From NCBI GenBank assembly GCA_028673005.1, contig CM054113.1, positions 43,776,117-43,840,116 on the forward strand: a DNA stretch of 64,000 nt, written 5' to 3'. Position 1 is the stretch's first letter; each line of letters opens with the position of its first letter. Position numbers and translations under genes: made by a program. The notes below the pieces were generated by a model, which searched no databases, was not told the DNA's origin, and saw only the letters and a program-made list of their open reading frames with translations. This document shows positions 50,556 to 62,322 of the stretch, in pieces. The DNA is from Tanypteryx hageni (lineage: Eukaryota; Arthropoda; Insecta; Odonata; Petaluridae).

Positions 50556-53339
50556 TATTTACAGCCATAAGACGAGGTAGATAAAAATTCTCTAGTGAAT
50601 GCAAAATTTGGCATAAAATTTTATTGTTCCTTGCGAACTCACATAGAAAAAGGCAAGGGACGCTTCTCTGGCACCACTTGAATTTTTATCGCTGGTGAAA
50701 CTTTCACTCTCTTGCGAACCACGAGATCAACGAGATTCCAACCCCACTCTCTTCGCCGAGGAGCAATTTTTACAGCTCACGCTTGATTATACGTGCGAAA
50801 ATGCGACCCCGGTATGCAGGTATAATCGCTTGATAACTGACCTCAGCCGCAGTCTGGAGTGACTCCGCTTCCAGAGAATGTAGGACATCACTTTGGATTT
50901 CACTGTCACGGAGATGTTCGACCGTGACTCACTAAACTTAGGTGGACGAGTTTTTTACCTCCTGCGAGTTGGCGAGTTGTTGCTCAAGTGTTCTGGGAAA
51001 TATTGAACCTTCCAAGATCTGAAGAGATCGCTATAATTTACCGGATCCCCTTTTTACTCATGAATTTAAGGTAGTCGATAATATGTTCATGGGCGCTCGC
51101 AGATATAAGTACGTTTGCGTATTTATTTTTGCATTCCAAGTTTCGCATGTATGATGTTAATAAAAGAGCTGGAGAATATTTTAGATTTTTTCTAAATCAC
51201 TGCTCGAGAGAAATGTATAGCAGAATTCTATAACTGTTTGGCATCATAAAAGCATTTCTAGACAAAAATTGGTTAGATCATAATCCAGACTAAAAATGTT
51301 ACAAGTTCTCGTTATAGGTCATAGCGTCCTCTACTTTCCATTTGTTATTAGTATCTGCCGTGGGAAGTATTCGGCTATAAATGACAAAAGTGCTTCATAA
51401 TTTATTTGTCACGGCTTAATCTTCCCAACTAAGCTAAAGAGCAAGTATTAAGTTTTCTTAATAGCTAAATTAAGTTCCTTGTTATCGTAGTTTTGATGCT
51501 GCGATGCTAAAATAATGAGATAAATATTTCTTAAAAGATGGCCAGATGAAGTGAATTGACGCATCGACGTAACTTTAATTTACTTATTGATCTGAATGGA
51601 CTATGCAATAACGTTTTAGTTGAATACATATTTTACGTACATACATATTACTTCCATCCATTCAATGAAAAGACAAATCGGCAGCGTGGGCCTTGAATAA
51701 CAATCATTTTGCATACAAATTTAAAATACGGAATAATAAAACGTGAAAATTTTGTTAAATTTAACATTTATTTCTCAGCAACATTTTCGGACGCTTTGTT
51801 TCATGGGTGAAATTAATTTACACGTAAATTATCTCTCGATGCAATCTGTTGATTTAGGTCCGGTTCAATGAGTGCAGGTTGGATTTCTCACCGAAAGTAA
51901 ACCCACAATGAACCTAAAGCAAACGCTCGTAAAAATTACGTGTAATGACATCACGTTGCTATTAAAGTCTCAAAACTCGGGGACGTGAGGAATAAACATT
52001 GAAGAAAAAGATAAATGAATCTATAACGTGTTCATTCGTTTAATAATTCTCAAAGAGGCTGCAATTTTGCCACATTTCCCTTTTCTTTTCCGTGAAATCT
52101 TTGCTGACGGGTCTTTTTTCTAAAAGCAGTATTTCTATCAGGATAGTTTTCCGTTATCGGAGCGAAAAAAATGAAGCCAAAGAGAGATATTTTCTATCGT
52201 TTGAAAAGTAAAGTTAGTCTTTTTTCTTACTTACCGGCTAAATATGTTTGCATGAAGAATTTCGGACCCAAAACTTGAGCTAAACATCATGACGTAATTT
52301 CGGCCTTATGCTATATCATTTGTTATTTTTTAAATAAAAATAATGTCACTCAAATAGCTTTCTTGTTCCTTCCCAAAAGCATCTTACGCATGCTAAAATT
52401 CGCCGATATGTTTTGTATTGAAATTCATGCAAGGTAGATAGATTTTAAGAAATAAGGACGAGGAATTAAATCGCACTGAATTGACGATGCCCAGATGATT
52501 CTAACTTCCTCGTTTCAAATTAATAAGCCAATTTGTAATTTGGTCGTGTGATTTTCAGCCTTTATTTATTTTAAAACGACTGTTTTCTCTTCTTTATACA
52601 TTCGTTCCTTTACTAACTCTTCTGGCAAGACCCAGGAGACATCTTCAGAAGCGTATACGAAAAATTCAAAGCAGTGGATGATAACGTTACCGAGCTCGGA
52701 GGGAAACGTAAAACACAGAGGAGAAGAAAATATTCGAGCAGAAAGCAATTTGATAAAATGAATTATGGATGTAGAAGATCTTGAAGAAATTCAAAATAAT
52801 GGAGAGAGGAATATTCGTTGAAAATTCCAAATAACAATTTGTCTCATCCATATTTACTTTTTATTCAAAGTCAACTCGTATATTACGCACTAAAACGCAA
52901 TGTAGGAGCATGAAAAAATTCCTAGAGAATGTGAATACAAAAAATTTTTAATAGAAAATGCGAAGGGATATTTAAACGCAGACTGGAGGAGAAAACACAC
53001 GTAAGAACGGAACATGGAGGGAAGAAAGGGATAGTAATTACGGTAGGTAAAGGAAGAAGAAGGATGTAATGCGTCTCAAGGTCTTGCGTGTTAGGGGGAG
53101 AGAGGGAGGGGAGAATGGGGAGTAAAGGTTGGGGAATGCAAAAACTGCGCTCTGTCAATACCTATCTCGGCTTTATTGCCCATACTCCATCCTCCCACAC
53201 AGCCAATCCCTTACCTGACGTTGACCTGCAACACCATCTCCTTAGCCACACACTCTCTCCTCCCCACTCTTTCATCGCTCGCCGTTTTTAATTTTTTTTG
53301 TTTCCACATTCGTTTGCCCACCCCGAGCGAACCTGAATT
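50556..53339. other. Non-coding DNA, nothing recognised
   Basis: No gene in 2.8 kb. A CpG-richer portion lies at 50640-50960. A purine-rich stretch runs 52975-53120, leading into the pyrimidine tract downstream. Confidence 0.4.
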
Positions 53340-53781
53340 TTCTCCATGTTAATTTCCTTCCATTCATTTCTTTCTCTCTTGCGTTCATCTCTTCCTTTTC
53401 CGTGTCTCGTTTACGTATTCTTACCATCGACCATCGCTTTCTTTCCAATAATTTCCCATTTAGCCTTATTCATCGCTTCCCTGTTCTCTTCTTTCTTTAC
53501 CATACTTAAACCTTACTTCCTACTTTCTCTTCTCGTGTTTTTCTCCTTTTTATCTTAATTTTCGTTTGAATCTTTTTTATTCTAATCATTTATCCTTAAT
53601 CCTTTCCACTTTTTCTCCTCACACTTTATTCTAAATTTAAATCTTTTTAATTTTGCATTCTACTTTTAGCGACAACAAACTCCATTTTATATCCTCTCTC
53701 CCCTTTCTTTCTCTCTTACTCTCCTCTTTCTCTCTCTTTCCCCTTAATATATCTTTCTTCTTTACTTCACTTTCTGCATCC
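53340..53781. repeat. Polypyrimidine tract, left part
   Basis: Plus strand is C+T rich with CTCTCTTACTCTCC-type words, continuing up to the hAT insertion. The tract resumes at 54544. Confidence 0.65.
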
Positions 53782-53789
53782 ATCATATC
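53782..53789. repeat. Target-site duplication of hAT element (left)
   Basis: ATCATATC, repeated perfectly at 54536-54543. Confidence 0.93.
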
Positions 53790-54535
53790 TAGGGTATGGA
53801 TTTTTCGGGTTTAAAAAAATTTCATTCGGAAGGTAAATATCGGGTTTTATTATTTTCCTTTTCATTCGGGTTAAAATCGGGTATAAATAAGTTACAGATT
53901 TTTCTAAATATTAAAAAAGTTCAATCTCGGGTAATTTTCGGGTTTTGTTATTTTTTAATTAGGATAAAATGATTTTTAAATAAAAATCTTGTTTAAAAAT
54001 TTAAAAGTTTTATCACAATCAAAACAAGTATGGTTGAGAGTGTGATATCTTGTGTTAAACGCCTTCAAGTGGAGAGGAACCCCTCGCAGGCTGCTCAAAT
54101 ATCTTGCTTCCCGTTCAACATCTTTTGAAAACACACCAGATATTAGTGAAATTATTTTTCTTTCGTAGTGTTTTCAACTAAAAGACAATTGGACTCTTTT
54201 TCCTTGTCCTATCAAAGATCTAACAGCGACTAGCTGTGGCGCGTCCTTGACTATTCGAGGCGCGAGAAAACCAAGGAGATTAAGTTTGTGTTACAACGTA
54301 AGCTTATGAATAAATTGTTTACAAAGAGAATAAACATACTGGTCACGAAAATCTCCGAATGCACCAAGTGCTGAGGTGCCAGAATAGAAATTCTGTTACA
54401 AAATCTAAAAAAATTGTGTTTAAAGAAAACTAACAATTTCGGGGTTTTTCGGGTTTTACCCGAAGTTAAAAAAAAGGCAATCGGATGGTAAAAATCTGAT
54501 AAAAATCGGGTAAAACCCGAAAAATCCATACCCTA
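53790..54535. mobile_element. Non-autonomous hAT-type transposon, 746 bp
   Basis: It starts TAGGGTATGGATTTTTCGGG and ends CCCGAAAAATCCATACCCTA, perfect 20-base inverted repeats, with a perfect 8-bp duplication outside. The 8-bp duplication points to the hAT superfamily. The TAGGG terminus marks a different family from the CAG-ended elements elsewhere here. Subterminal CGGGTTTT motifs recur near both ends (53852, 53948, 54448 area), a likely transposase-binding array. There is no transposase frame. It has split a pyrimidine-rich tract that resumes on the other side. Perfect ends and duplication suggest it is the youngest insertion seen. Confidence 0.94.
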
Positions 54536-54543
54536 ATCATATC
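54536..54543. repeat. Target-site duplication of hAT element (right)
   Basis: ATCATATC, identical to 53782-53789. Confidence 0.93.
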
Positions 54544-54930
54544 TTATCTGTTTCCCCATCTTATTTCCCTATCCGCCTCCAGCTTATTTTTTCCTTTGTC
54601 CCAATTCCTTCAACTCCAACTTCAATATAATTCAATGCCCTTCTTCTCTCTCAGCTTTCTATTTATTTCTTCTCTCATTTCCACCTCTTTTTTATACTCT
54701 ACGCACTTTTTATGTCATCTCTTCTACTAATCTCATTTTCCGTGCCACGTCATATTTTTCTTACTCTCCAGTTTTCTAGCTCTTCATTCCTCTCTCCTTT
54801 ATTTTTTCATTCCCTATATCTACTTCCTTTGGTCGATTCTTCGCCCATATCGTATCCTCTTCCCGTGTCCTCCCACTTCTATATTTCCCCTTTTCCTATC
54901 CCATATATCTTTCCAATAACCTGTGGTTCT
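54544..54930. repeat. Polypyrimidine tract, right part
   Basis: Continues the C+T bias broken by the hAT insertion, ending at the (AT)n array. Confidence 0.6.
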
Positions 54931-54931
54931 C

Positions 54932-54936
<5 letters not shown>

Positions 54937-55002
<66 letters not shown>
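54937..55002. repeat. (AT)n microsatellite, 66 bp
   Basis: Pure AT alternation, the longest uninterrupted TA array in the window by my count. Confidence 0.97.
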
Positions 55003-55004
<2 letters not shown>

Positions 55005-57168
55005 ACCTTATATGTCTGGCCTTGTACTCTTTCCATCCTCCGTCCGTGTCGTCCTCCAACTCCCTCTTCTCTTATCCACCATTCGTTTCGCTGCAACATG
55101 GACGTATAGGATGAGGAGAGTGAGGAAAAGGGTGTTGTAACTTAAGACATCTCGCCAAGCCTCTTCTTCTTCCCTCGGAAGAAGTTTCTTCCCGTCCGAC
55201 ACGCTTCGAAGCGATTACTATCGAAAAGCTTACGTATTATCTTCGAGAGGGATCGATCAAATGATTGGGATTAAAATTCCTCCGCTGCGTTTCCTCCATT
55301 GACCATAAACTTACGGGGGAACCCGTCTGCGGAACGAAAAGGTTTTTATTGCTCGAGATTCGGATCGAAGAGCTCGATAGAGGTGGCATTAAGAGCCTCC
55401 ATTCGTTTGTTTTGTGGTTGTAAAAGGCTTCATTTTACATGATCGAGACCGGCCGAACATGCAGGTTAAAATTAGTGTGCTTTGATGAGGTATTTTACTC
55501 CTAATCACGCGATCTTTGATTTTGGAGGAATTTTACACGCTGGCACGGATGTACTACTCCTCTCCGCGACATATATTACCTGCTAATTCCTTTGAGAGGA
55601 GGACAAAAAAATGTCATTAAAAATTCTTTAGATAATGCGGAGTAATATTTATAGCGCCCGAAATAAAATATAACTATTTTATTTGGAAATTAATTTTCTC
55701 TTCGTAATGTATAATTTAACATGAGATTAAATCTTAAAATGTGTGTAACAGGTAGATTTAGTGATAATTATGTTTTACAAAGCGATTTGTTCTTCACAAG
55801 CAATGCACATGATATCATATGAAGAATAGACATCTCAATTACTTTTATTAAGAAAATCGATTGGCAATTATTTTATTCATACTAAGATATTTATACCGAA
55901 ATTAATGAGGCATTAACTCGCATGTTGTACAGCAACATTGCATTTTCCATTTCATGATTTTTCTACAATTTTTTGTCGTAAAAAATAATACTGCATGCAC
56001 ATCTGCTTAAAATCATATTTTTATTCGTAAGCGCATGCGCAGAACAAATAAAATTTAGATGTATTCGATTTTTATGCTAATAAAACCGAAATCGACGTCC
56101 ATTATCATGACGTTTATTGGTAAATGAAGATTAATAGAACCACAAAGGTGGACGAGAGAAAGAATCCGAGGAAGAGTATCCAAGGAATGATTTTTCTGAA
56201 TTATTATCATTAACCAATAAATGGCTGTGGATGTCAATGCACCTTCCACACCTCCTTTTTTTCAATCTCTTTCGAATGAAACACTCCTCTGTGGCTATTA
56301 TTCCTTACCTCTTTCGTGAGAAACGCGAGCTTGCAAACATCAGACGGAGCAAGAGATAATTTTTCCTCCGCGTAAGAATCCTCGAACGATTTCCTCTCTA
56401 ACATCCTACTCCACTCTGCTCTGTCGATTACGAAAACAGTCCCATATTTTCGCGAGAGATAGGAATTCATGTGGACGGAAAAGGAGCATCTTTGGGATAA
56501 TAACCGAAGGGAGAAAAAGGAAAAAAGAGGACGGATAGATATCGAGAATCGGCAGAGAACGCAGGAAAAGAGATAGAAAGTAAGGTCGAATGATGGACAC
56601 GTTTTTCTCGGTACTCGCGCGTCTCGCGAAATTAGCTTCGTTTCCAATGGGTGTGATTTTTGTCCATCGTCGCGGATACGGTCACGTTTTCAAAGTAGTT
56701 AAAGATAAGCGATTCTCATTCCTCCGGTTTTTCGTCGAACGAGCAAGTGATGTCACTAGCATATGCACGGAATGTTTTTTAAAATAACTTTTTTATCTAC
56801 TTCCCTTTCATTTTTTTAATTGCCACTCACGGCCACCAGGATATGACTCAATATTTCCATTTCCATGGTCTGCGACAAATTGTCGTCATTCGGTAGCAAT
56901 AGCGTGGCATCATTCGAGCGTTTTATTTAAGAGCGTCAATACCAAACGATGAAGCAACACTTCGGGATAAATTTATGATAAAAACTAAAAATATAACCCG
57001 TATGAAAATGATACTCTTAGAGTTGGCTGAATACAATATATCATTCTTAGGTTTTCATATCGTGTTTTACAGCAGGCAGCTAACAATCGATAACTATTGA
57101 AATCGTCATTGTAACGTGATAAGAAATAGTATAAAAAGTAACCGAAAGATTAATTGGTGAATTTTCTG
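55003..57168. other. Non-coding DNA
   Basis: No gene recognised. CpG-richer at 55090-55590 and 56230-56760, AT-rich between. Minus-strand frame 56234-56647 (137 codons) has no recognisable domain. Confidence 0.4.
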
Positions 57169-57309
57169 GGCTTAGTATAACAGTGGTTCTTATTGCTCAA
57201 GTCTGAGGTTCAAATAATCCCAAGGATATCGTTGTATGTGTTCATATTTGTTTTTATTAGTAACGGTTGTTTATGAGCTAGTTTCAATTGATAAAAATAA
57301 ATAAATAAC
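57169..57309 (+). repeat. tRNA-derived SINE, copy 2
   Basis: A-box-like TAGTATAACAGTGG (57174-57187) and B-box-like GAGGTTCAAATAATCC (with a 2-base insertion) are followed by a body. The body shares GTTTATGAGCTA exactly with the copy at 32776-32934 and ends in AAATAAATAAATA. Body alignment between the two is otherwise loose, indicating old copies. It is not a tRNA gene, for the same reasons as copy 1. Confidence 0.65.
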
Positions 57310-57980
57310 ATTTTAATGTTGATGCCAAAGTTTTTAGAATGTTTCTTAGTCACAGGTATTACTTCGCACTCCATTCATTCTGAAGATGCTTCACTGGTGG
57401 CATTTCTATCTATCTATTTCTAGGAGTGAATGACCCTGATAAAAATTTAATAAATGAATTTTATAGAGAGGGTAATCGGCACGAATTGAAATCGACACCG
57501 TCCTATTCTTCTTCGATAGATTGAAATTGTCTTCATGGGTCCTCCAATCCTGCGATGTTCTTTATATTGGAAATGTGGACGTGACCCTGAGAAAATGCAA
57601 GATACGGAACAAGATAAAGATATAAATAAAGGAGAAGAAGATGTCCTCCCAGGGAACTATTTTTCAGATTGTTAAAATGGCATAAAATGTGAGATTCATA
57701 TGTTTACTTGAGACTTTGGAATGCAAGACACTTTACGGTTGGTGGGAGAAGGGGATGTCCGAGGAACAGCGAAGCTATCAAACGAAAAAGAAGAAAAAGG
57801 CGAAGAAGATGGAATTTGAAACTTGACCGTTTGCAAAAGAGGAGAACATATTCTGCCGCGCTGCCTCGGGTCGAAAACTACACAATAAACTCCCCGTGGA
57901 AAGACTGAGAAAAGAGTAAAACAAGCGATTGTTGGAATGTGAAAAATTTATGCAAAAGATAAAATGTTGATTGGTAAATT
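57310..57980. other. Non-coding DNA
   Basis: Nothing recognised. A Lys/Arg-rich 66-codon frame (57708-57908) is compositional. Confidence 0.4.
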
Positions 57981-57988
57981 TTATAAGG

Positions 57989-58180
57989 TATGGGTGAGCA
58001 ATCGCATGCGGTCCCCTAGAGCATTTTATGCGGTTCGAAAAGATATAATGAAAATGAGACCCTTAATATTCAACATGAAAATTCATATTTTTAAATTAAA
58101 ATTATATTTTCAGGATCTCTAGGTAACTCATAATGTAAACCCTAATTAATCACTAATGTAGAAAAGGTTGCTCATCCCTG
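57989..58180. mobile_element. Non-autonomous hAT element, 192 bp, same family as 37992
   Basis: The right end GAAAAGGTTGCTCATCCCTG matches the right end of the 421-bp element at 37992-38412 at 18 of 20 bases. The left end TATGGGTGAGCAATC is a decayed inverted match to it (expected CAGGG start, now TATGG). Internal ATTTTATGCGGT and ATCTCTAGGTAACT are shared with that element. Flanks TTATAAGG (57981-57988) and ATGTAAGA (58181-58188) agree at 5 of 8, a decayed duplication. It is shorter, probably internally deleted, and older than the other hAT copies. Confidence 0.78.
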
Positions 58181-58188
58181 ATGTAAGA

Positions 58189-58855
58189 AATTCGATTCAT
58201 TATCAAGCATAGGGGAAAGAGAAGGCATGCGAAGCGAAGCATGTAAAACAATAATTAATAATAAAGAGCGTGAGAAAATTGAAACGTGAAACAGAGAGAC
58301 CCTTACAAACTATTTGTTATGACTGATAATCGAAATATCTAAAATATATCCAAAACACTTTTGAAAACCAGATGAACCCATTCTGCCTGCCAGTCAGTCG
58401 TCATCGGTGCTCCTAAAATGTCATCGATTTTTATGCATTGTAATAACAACGGAAGAGACAGAGACCTAAACGTTACTACGAGTAATTGATCGTTCATCGA
58501 TACATAATTCCACGACGAGGCTTTAGTTTTAATTATATTAAGACGGAAGTCTGAATTGTGCAATGAAAAATTTAAACGCTTCAGCGAGAATAGGCATGTA
58601 ATAGGACGAAGGTTTTTGACCCTCCCACCTAATTAGGGATGATGAATTTAGACATCTGCACGCCAAAGTTTCATGCCCGAGAGATCAAATGTGTGAGAAT
58701 GGCGGGAAATAAAGCGATAAGATAGAGATAGGAGGAGAGAGAATAAAGTGTGAATGTTGGAAGGATTGTAAATGTAAAAAATAGCAACAAGGAAGTGAGC
58801 GAGAGATAGGAGAGAAAGAACCGGCAGTCATAAAAAACAGCTGGTTTGGTCAAAG
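58189..58855. other. Non-coding DNA
   Basis: No gene or repeat recognised. Confidence 0.4.
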
Positions 58856-58945
58856 CTCGCTATTATTTATTTATTTGAAATCCTTTTGTGTAGGAAATAA
58901 TACAAAAGCCCACAAGCAATCACTGTGTGTGTGTGCAACTCAACT
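58856..58945 (-). repeat. Possible LINE 3' end on minus strand
   Basis: On the minus strand the sequence reads GGGCTTTTGTATTATTTCC, then TACACAAAAGGATTTCAAAT and a tail AAATAAATAAATAA (58861-58876 on plus). Short 3' ends of this design with an (AATA)n tail terminate several insect non-LTR retrotransposons. No reverse-transcriptase frame is preserved upstream, so this is a tail-only fragment and the assignment is tentative. Confidence 0.3.
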
Positions 58946-60193
58946 TGGTGTGACAAGCTAGAAACAAATTCAGGATGTCTTTCTAACTCTGTGACAAAGT
59001 GATACTCCTGAGAACAGCGTTGAAAAATAAACGAATGCTTAGCGGATTACAATAAAAATTGTTACTAAAGGATACTTAGAGAATAATAGCCTTCTATTCG
59101 ACATTTTGACTGAGTGATGAGTTTATTTATACTATTTCAAAGTTGACGGAACAAGTTCAAAATTTAGAAAGAATAAAACGCCAAAAACAATCCTAGCTTA
59201 GATTGTGCCAGAGAAATGAATCAAATGGAGTTCGCCTATTAAGGTAAAGGTAACTTTAATATGGGACATAAATAGTTCGCTAAAAATACTGAATTTTTTT
59301 GGACAATAACCTAAATAAACGAGGTTAAATCCAATGATAGACATTTAAGGAATAAAGGTACAAAAACAATTCACAATTTAAATTTTGCCAGACGGGTGTA
59401 TGTCACAGGTTGCCGAATACCTCGCCATCCTCTGCGGCAGAGATAACTCTCTGCCTCGCCATTAGAGGGCACACATTATCAACAAGCATAACCGAGGCAT
59501 AACGTGTTTGAGGGTGAAAGACCTGAAAAATAGCTTTTTGGTCTTTCTATCGTTTATATATTATATACACAAATTTTCCGCAATTTTGACACGATTTTAT
59601 TTTGCAGTTAGCATATAATATTACAAATCCACAAACAACGAGCATAATATCATCATATAACTGATCAGAAAATAAACGGGAACAAATATTTTAGAGCAAC
59701 ATGTAACACAAATTACGGAAATTCTACACGATTTTTTATGTAATATTTTTCACGTTTCTTTCCTTACAAAAAAGAAAACTTTCCGTTCCCCAAAATCTAC
59801 CCTCTCAGGCCATGTCATCTTTTATCACTACAGTAAATACGCTACTGTCTCCTCGAACGCTATTATGAGATGTAGCAAATATTTAAATGGAGGTGCGAAA
59901 CGTATGCATCCGAAATTTTAGAAATAGCACAAAAATTGAGCAATCATCCCTTATTAACGGAGTGCCAGTTATACAGTATGCTGCAATGCAGTATGACGAA
60001 AAATTATACTGAGACACAAAGTAATCAAATTAAATTGTAGATGCGCTTAAAGCACAATCAATTCGGTGTCTCGTCATAACGATAGATTTTCCGGGACATA
60101 GAACTGTTAAACGGAACAAATCCCGAAAAATCGGGAACTTTGGTTATCCTTACAGGTGTAGTACTAGAGAAACAGACCAGCCAATTTTATGTT
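58946..60193. other. AT-rich non-coding DNA with one small hairpin
   Basis: No gene. GGCAGAGA-TAAC-TCTCTGCC at 59436-59455 is a perfect 8-bp stem with a 4-base loop in a CpG-richer patch (59395-59480). Confidence 0.45.
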
Positions 60194-60268
60194 TTACACG
60201 CACACACATATACACAATTTCAAATTCATATTATATATATATATATATACACGCACATATATATGCAT
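60194..60268. repeat. Interrupted CA/TA simple repeat
   Basis: ACACGCACACACATATACAC, then AT-rich spacer, then (TA)n at 60230-60248 and ACACGCACATATATATGC. Confidence 0.8.
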
Positions 60269-60714
60269 AATATTCCTCCTTGATTTAATATGCATGTGTG
60301 TACGTGTAGTTATTTCTCCGTGGCTTATTTGTAAACACTCGTGAAAAAATCCAAACAATCGACGGACGTCAATATTTCCAAGCGTATTTTATGATCCCTG
60401 TGATCACAATCGTATAAATAAAATTTCACCCGGAAATTCTCACGGAGAGAGGAATAAAAAAAATAAACGGACCCGATAAAACAATCTATCGATCAGAAGA
60501 GAGACGTAATTTGGTTCTGATAACACCCGAATTATTCCGAGTCCTCCTCGTCAATGGCAAAGCGGTCGAGCAATTTTCTAAGCCAAATAAGGCCCGCCCA
60601 CTCCCCATCCCTGTTATGTTTCCCGGCAGGCGGACATAAGGGTGTTACATTAAGACGTTTATCATCGCGGGACACGAAAAATGCAATAAAACCAACGGGT
60701 GCGATGGAGGGTGT
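60269..60714. other. Non-coding, partly CpG-rich
   Basis: 60540-60680 is GC-richer (includes AAGGCCCGCCCACTCCCC). No gene recognised. The open frames crossing it continue into the G-rich minisatellite and are compositional. Confidence 0.4.
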
Positions 60715-60722
60715 GGAGGGAA

Positions 60723-60832
60723 GGTGGGGGAAGGGAGAATGCGGGGTGAAAGGTGGGAGTGAAGGTGGTGGAGGAGAATGTAGGGTGAAATGTGGGAGGG
60801 AGGGTGGGGGAGAATTTGGGGGAAGAGAGATG
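60723..60832 (+). repeat. G-rich minisatellite, ~40-bp unit, ~2.7 copies
   Basis: Units start at 60723, 60764 and 60803 with GGTGGKGG. Each carries GAGAATG, and the first two also share a GGGTGAAAKGTGGGAG phrase. The third unit is partial. Repeated runs of three to five G on the plus strand give G-quadruplex potential. Confidence 0.8.
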
Positions 60833-60996
60833 GGGAGCGTTGTTTTCACGAGGTCTGGGAAGAGAAAAAGGTGGGATGGAACCATAAAACATATTAATAG
60901 CATTCCGAACGCAAGAATGCGATTGCATTTGTCGAATTCACTCTTAGGGTATAATACTCGGGCAATATATTCTCCCCTACTCCCCCTCTAGGCCTA

Positions 60997-61290
60997 CTCG
61001 GGTTGCGCAACGTCCGGATGAACCGGTTTTCTCGCCGTCTTCGTCGGTGGCTCTGCCTACGAATAGGACGGTGACGCGGCTAGAGGGCAGAATAGACTAG
61101 CGAGACGCGGGGCATTAATCATGCGACACGGGAGATTAATTCGGCCCATTGTGATACAGAGTACAAAACGGAATGGTTGTCGGTGGCGACGAAACGATTA
61201 ATTATTACGTTCCTCGGTATTCGGTCATTACCACTTGTTATGTCGGTGTACGTGACCGGTAGCACAGACGTCTACCGCAGTGCGAAGAAC
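60997..61290. promoter_or_regulatory. CpG-rich block with clustered homeodomain-type motifs
   Basis: This block is noticeably more CpG-dense than its flanks. It contains ATTAATC (61114-61120), GATTAAT (61134-61140) and GATTAATTATTA (61196-61207) within about 95 bases. These include the TAATC and TAATTA cores bound by homeodomain proteins. Together they make it a plausible enhancer or promoter-proximal element. No adjacent gene start is identified and the motifs are short, so this is inference only. Confidence 0.25.
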
Positions 61291-62320
61291 AAACGCAGAA
61301 AATGGCCATATTTAATATTGATTTTAAAATATCCTATACTTCACTGCGTACTTTGAGCCAGCTACCACGGGCGTTTACAGAAAAGGGGCAGCTATCTCTC
61401 TCATCTCTTCCATATCACATTACTTAACATTGACACATTACACATTATTTACACCAAGATTATCACAGGCAATGTACGAGAAATTAATTGTAGGACTAAT
61501 AGATACAAGGGATTATTTCTTCCGAGAACAATAAGAGAGCATGCTAGGAGAGTAACATGGTAGACCGGTGGTTTTCATCCTCTGCCACACACCAATTTCG
61601 GTGGTTTGCAGGTTATTATTCAGATTGAGATCGTCATCGTAGATAGGCTGTACGCGATTAAATTAGGTTAAGCAATTCTTCTCATACTCCTATTGTCCAT
61701 ATCACCCGTGTAAGACCGTGTAAAGCGAAACCATGCAAAGTGAGATAATACACGAGGTTAGATTGAAACGTCATCCTGAGCTCAACCTGCAACAATTCAG
61801 TTATATTTTATCCAGAATTACTTCCTTTATTCTTTAATAGCTGAGGTATCAAATTATATTTATATCGGGCAATGAGTCCAACTGAAATATTTCATGAATT
61901 TTTAATGCTTGGACACCGTTTCGAAACCGTTCCGAAACTGTGCTAAAGTGTGCACAATTCGAGGTAGTTATCTAAAGTGAAAATTGTGCAAAACCGAAAG
62001 CGTATGAAGCAAAAACGCGTAAAGCAAGGGGCGGATGCACTCTTCCTTTCTTGATAGCTCTCTTTATTCTTCAAGTCATCTAGGATCTGAAACTTTTTCC
62101 TTCCTCTTTCGCTTTTTCCATTCAGTTTCTCTTCTAAAACATCTTTTATCTTGTTATCTTTCCTCGGGTAATGCTCGGTCCAGTTTGCTTTTCTCTTTCT
62201 TATGATTAGTTCAATAATTCGCCTTTCGCCTGTTATTCTTAGTATTTTCTATCCCGTCTGTCCATTTTACCTCAAGCATTCTTCTCCATGCCCACATCTC
62301 GAAACTTTCTTTGGCAAATG
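61291..62320. other. Non-coding DNA
   Basis: No gene or repeat recognised. A CT-rich patch occurs at 62040-62160. Confidence 0.4.
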
Positions 62321-62322
62321 TA

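Noticed and set aside
54712..55140. 142-codon plus-strand open frame
   Set aside because: Runs through the pyrimidine tract and the (AT)n array, giving Ile-Tyr repeats. No domain.
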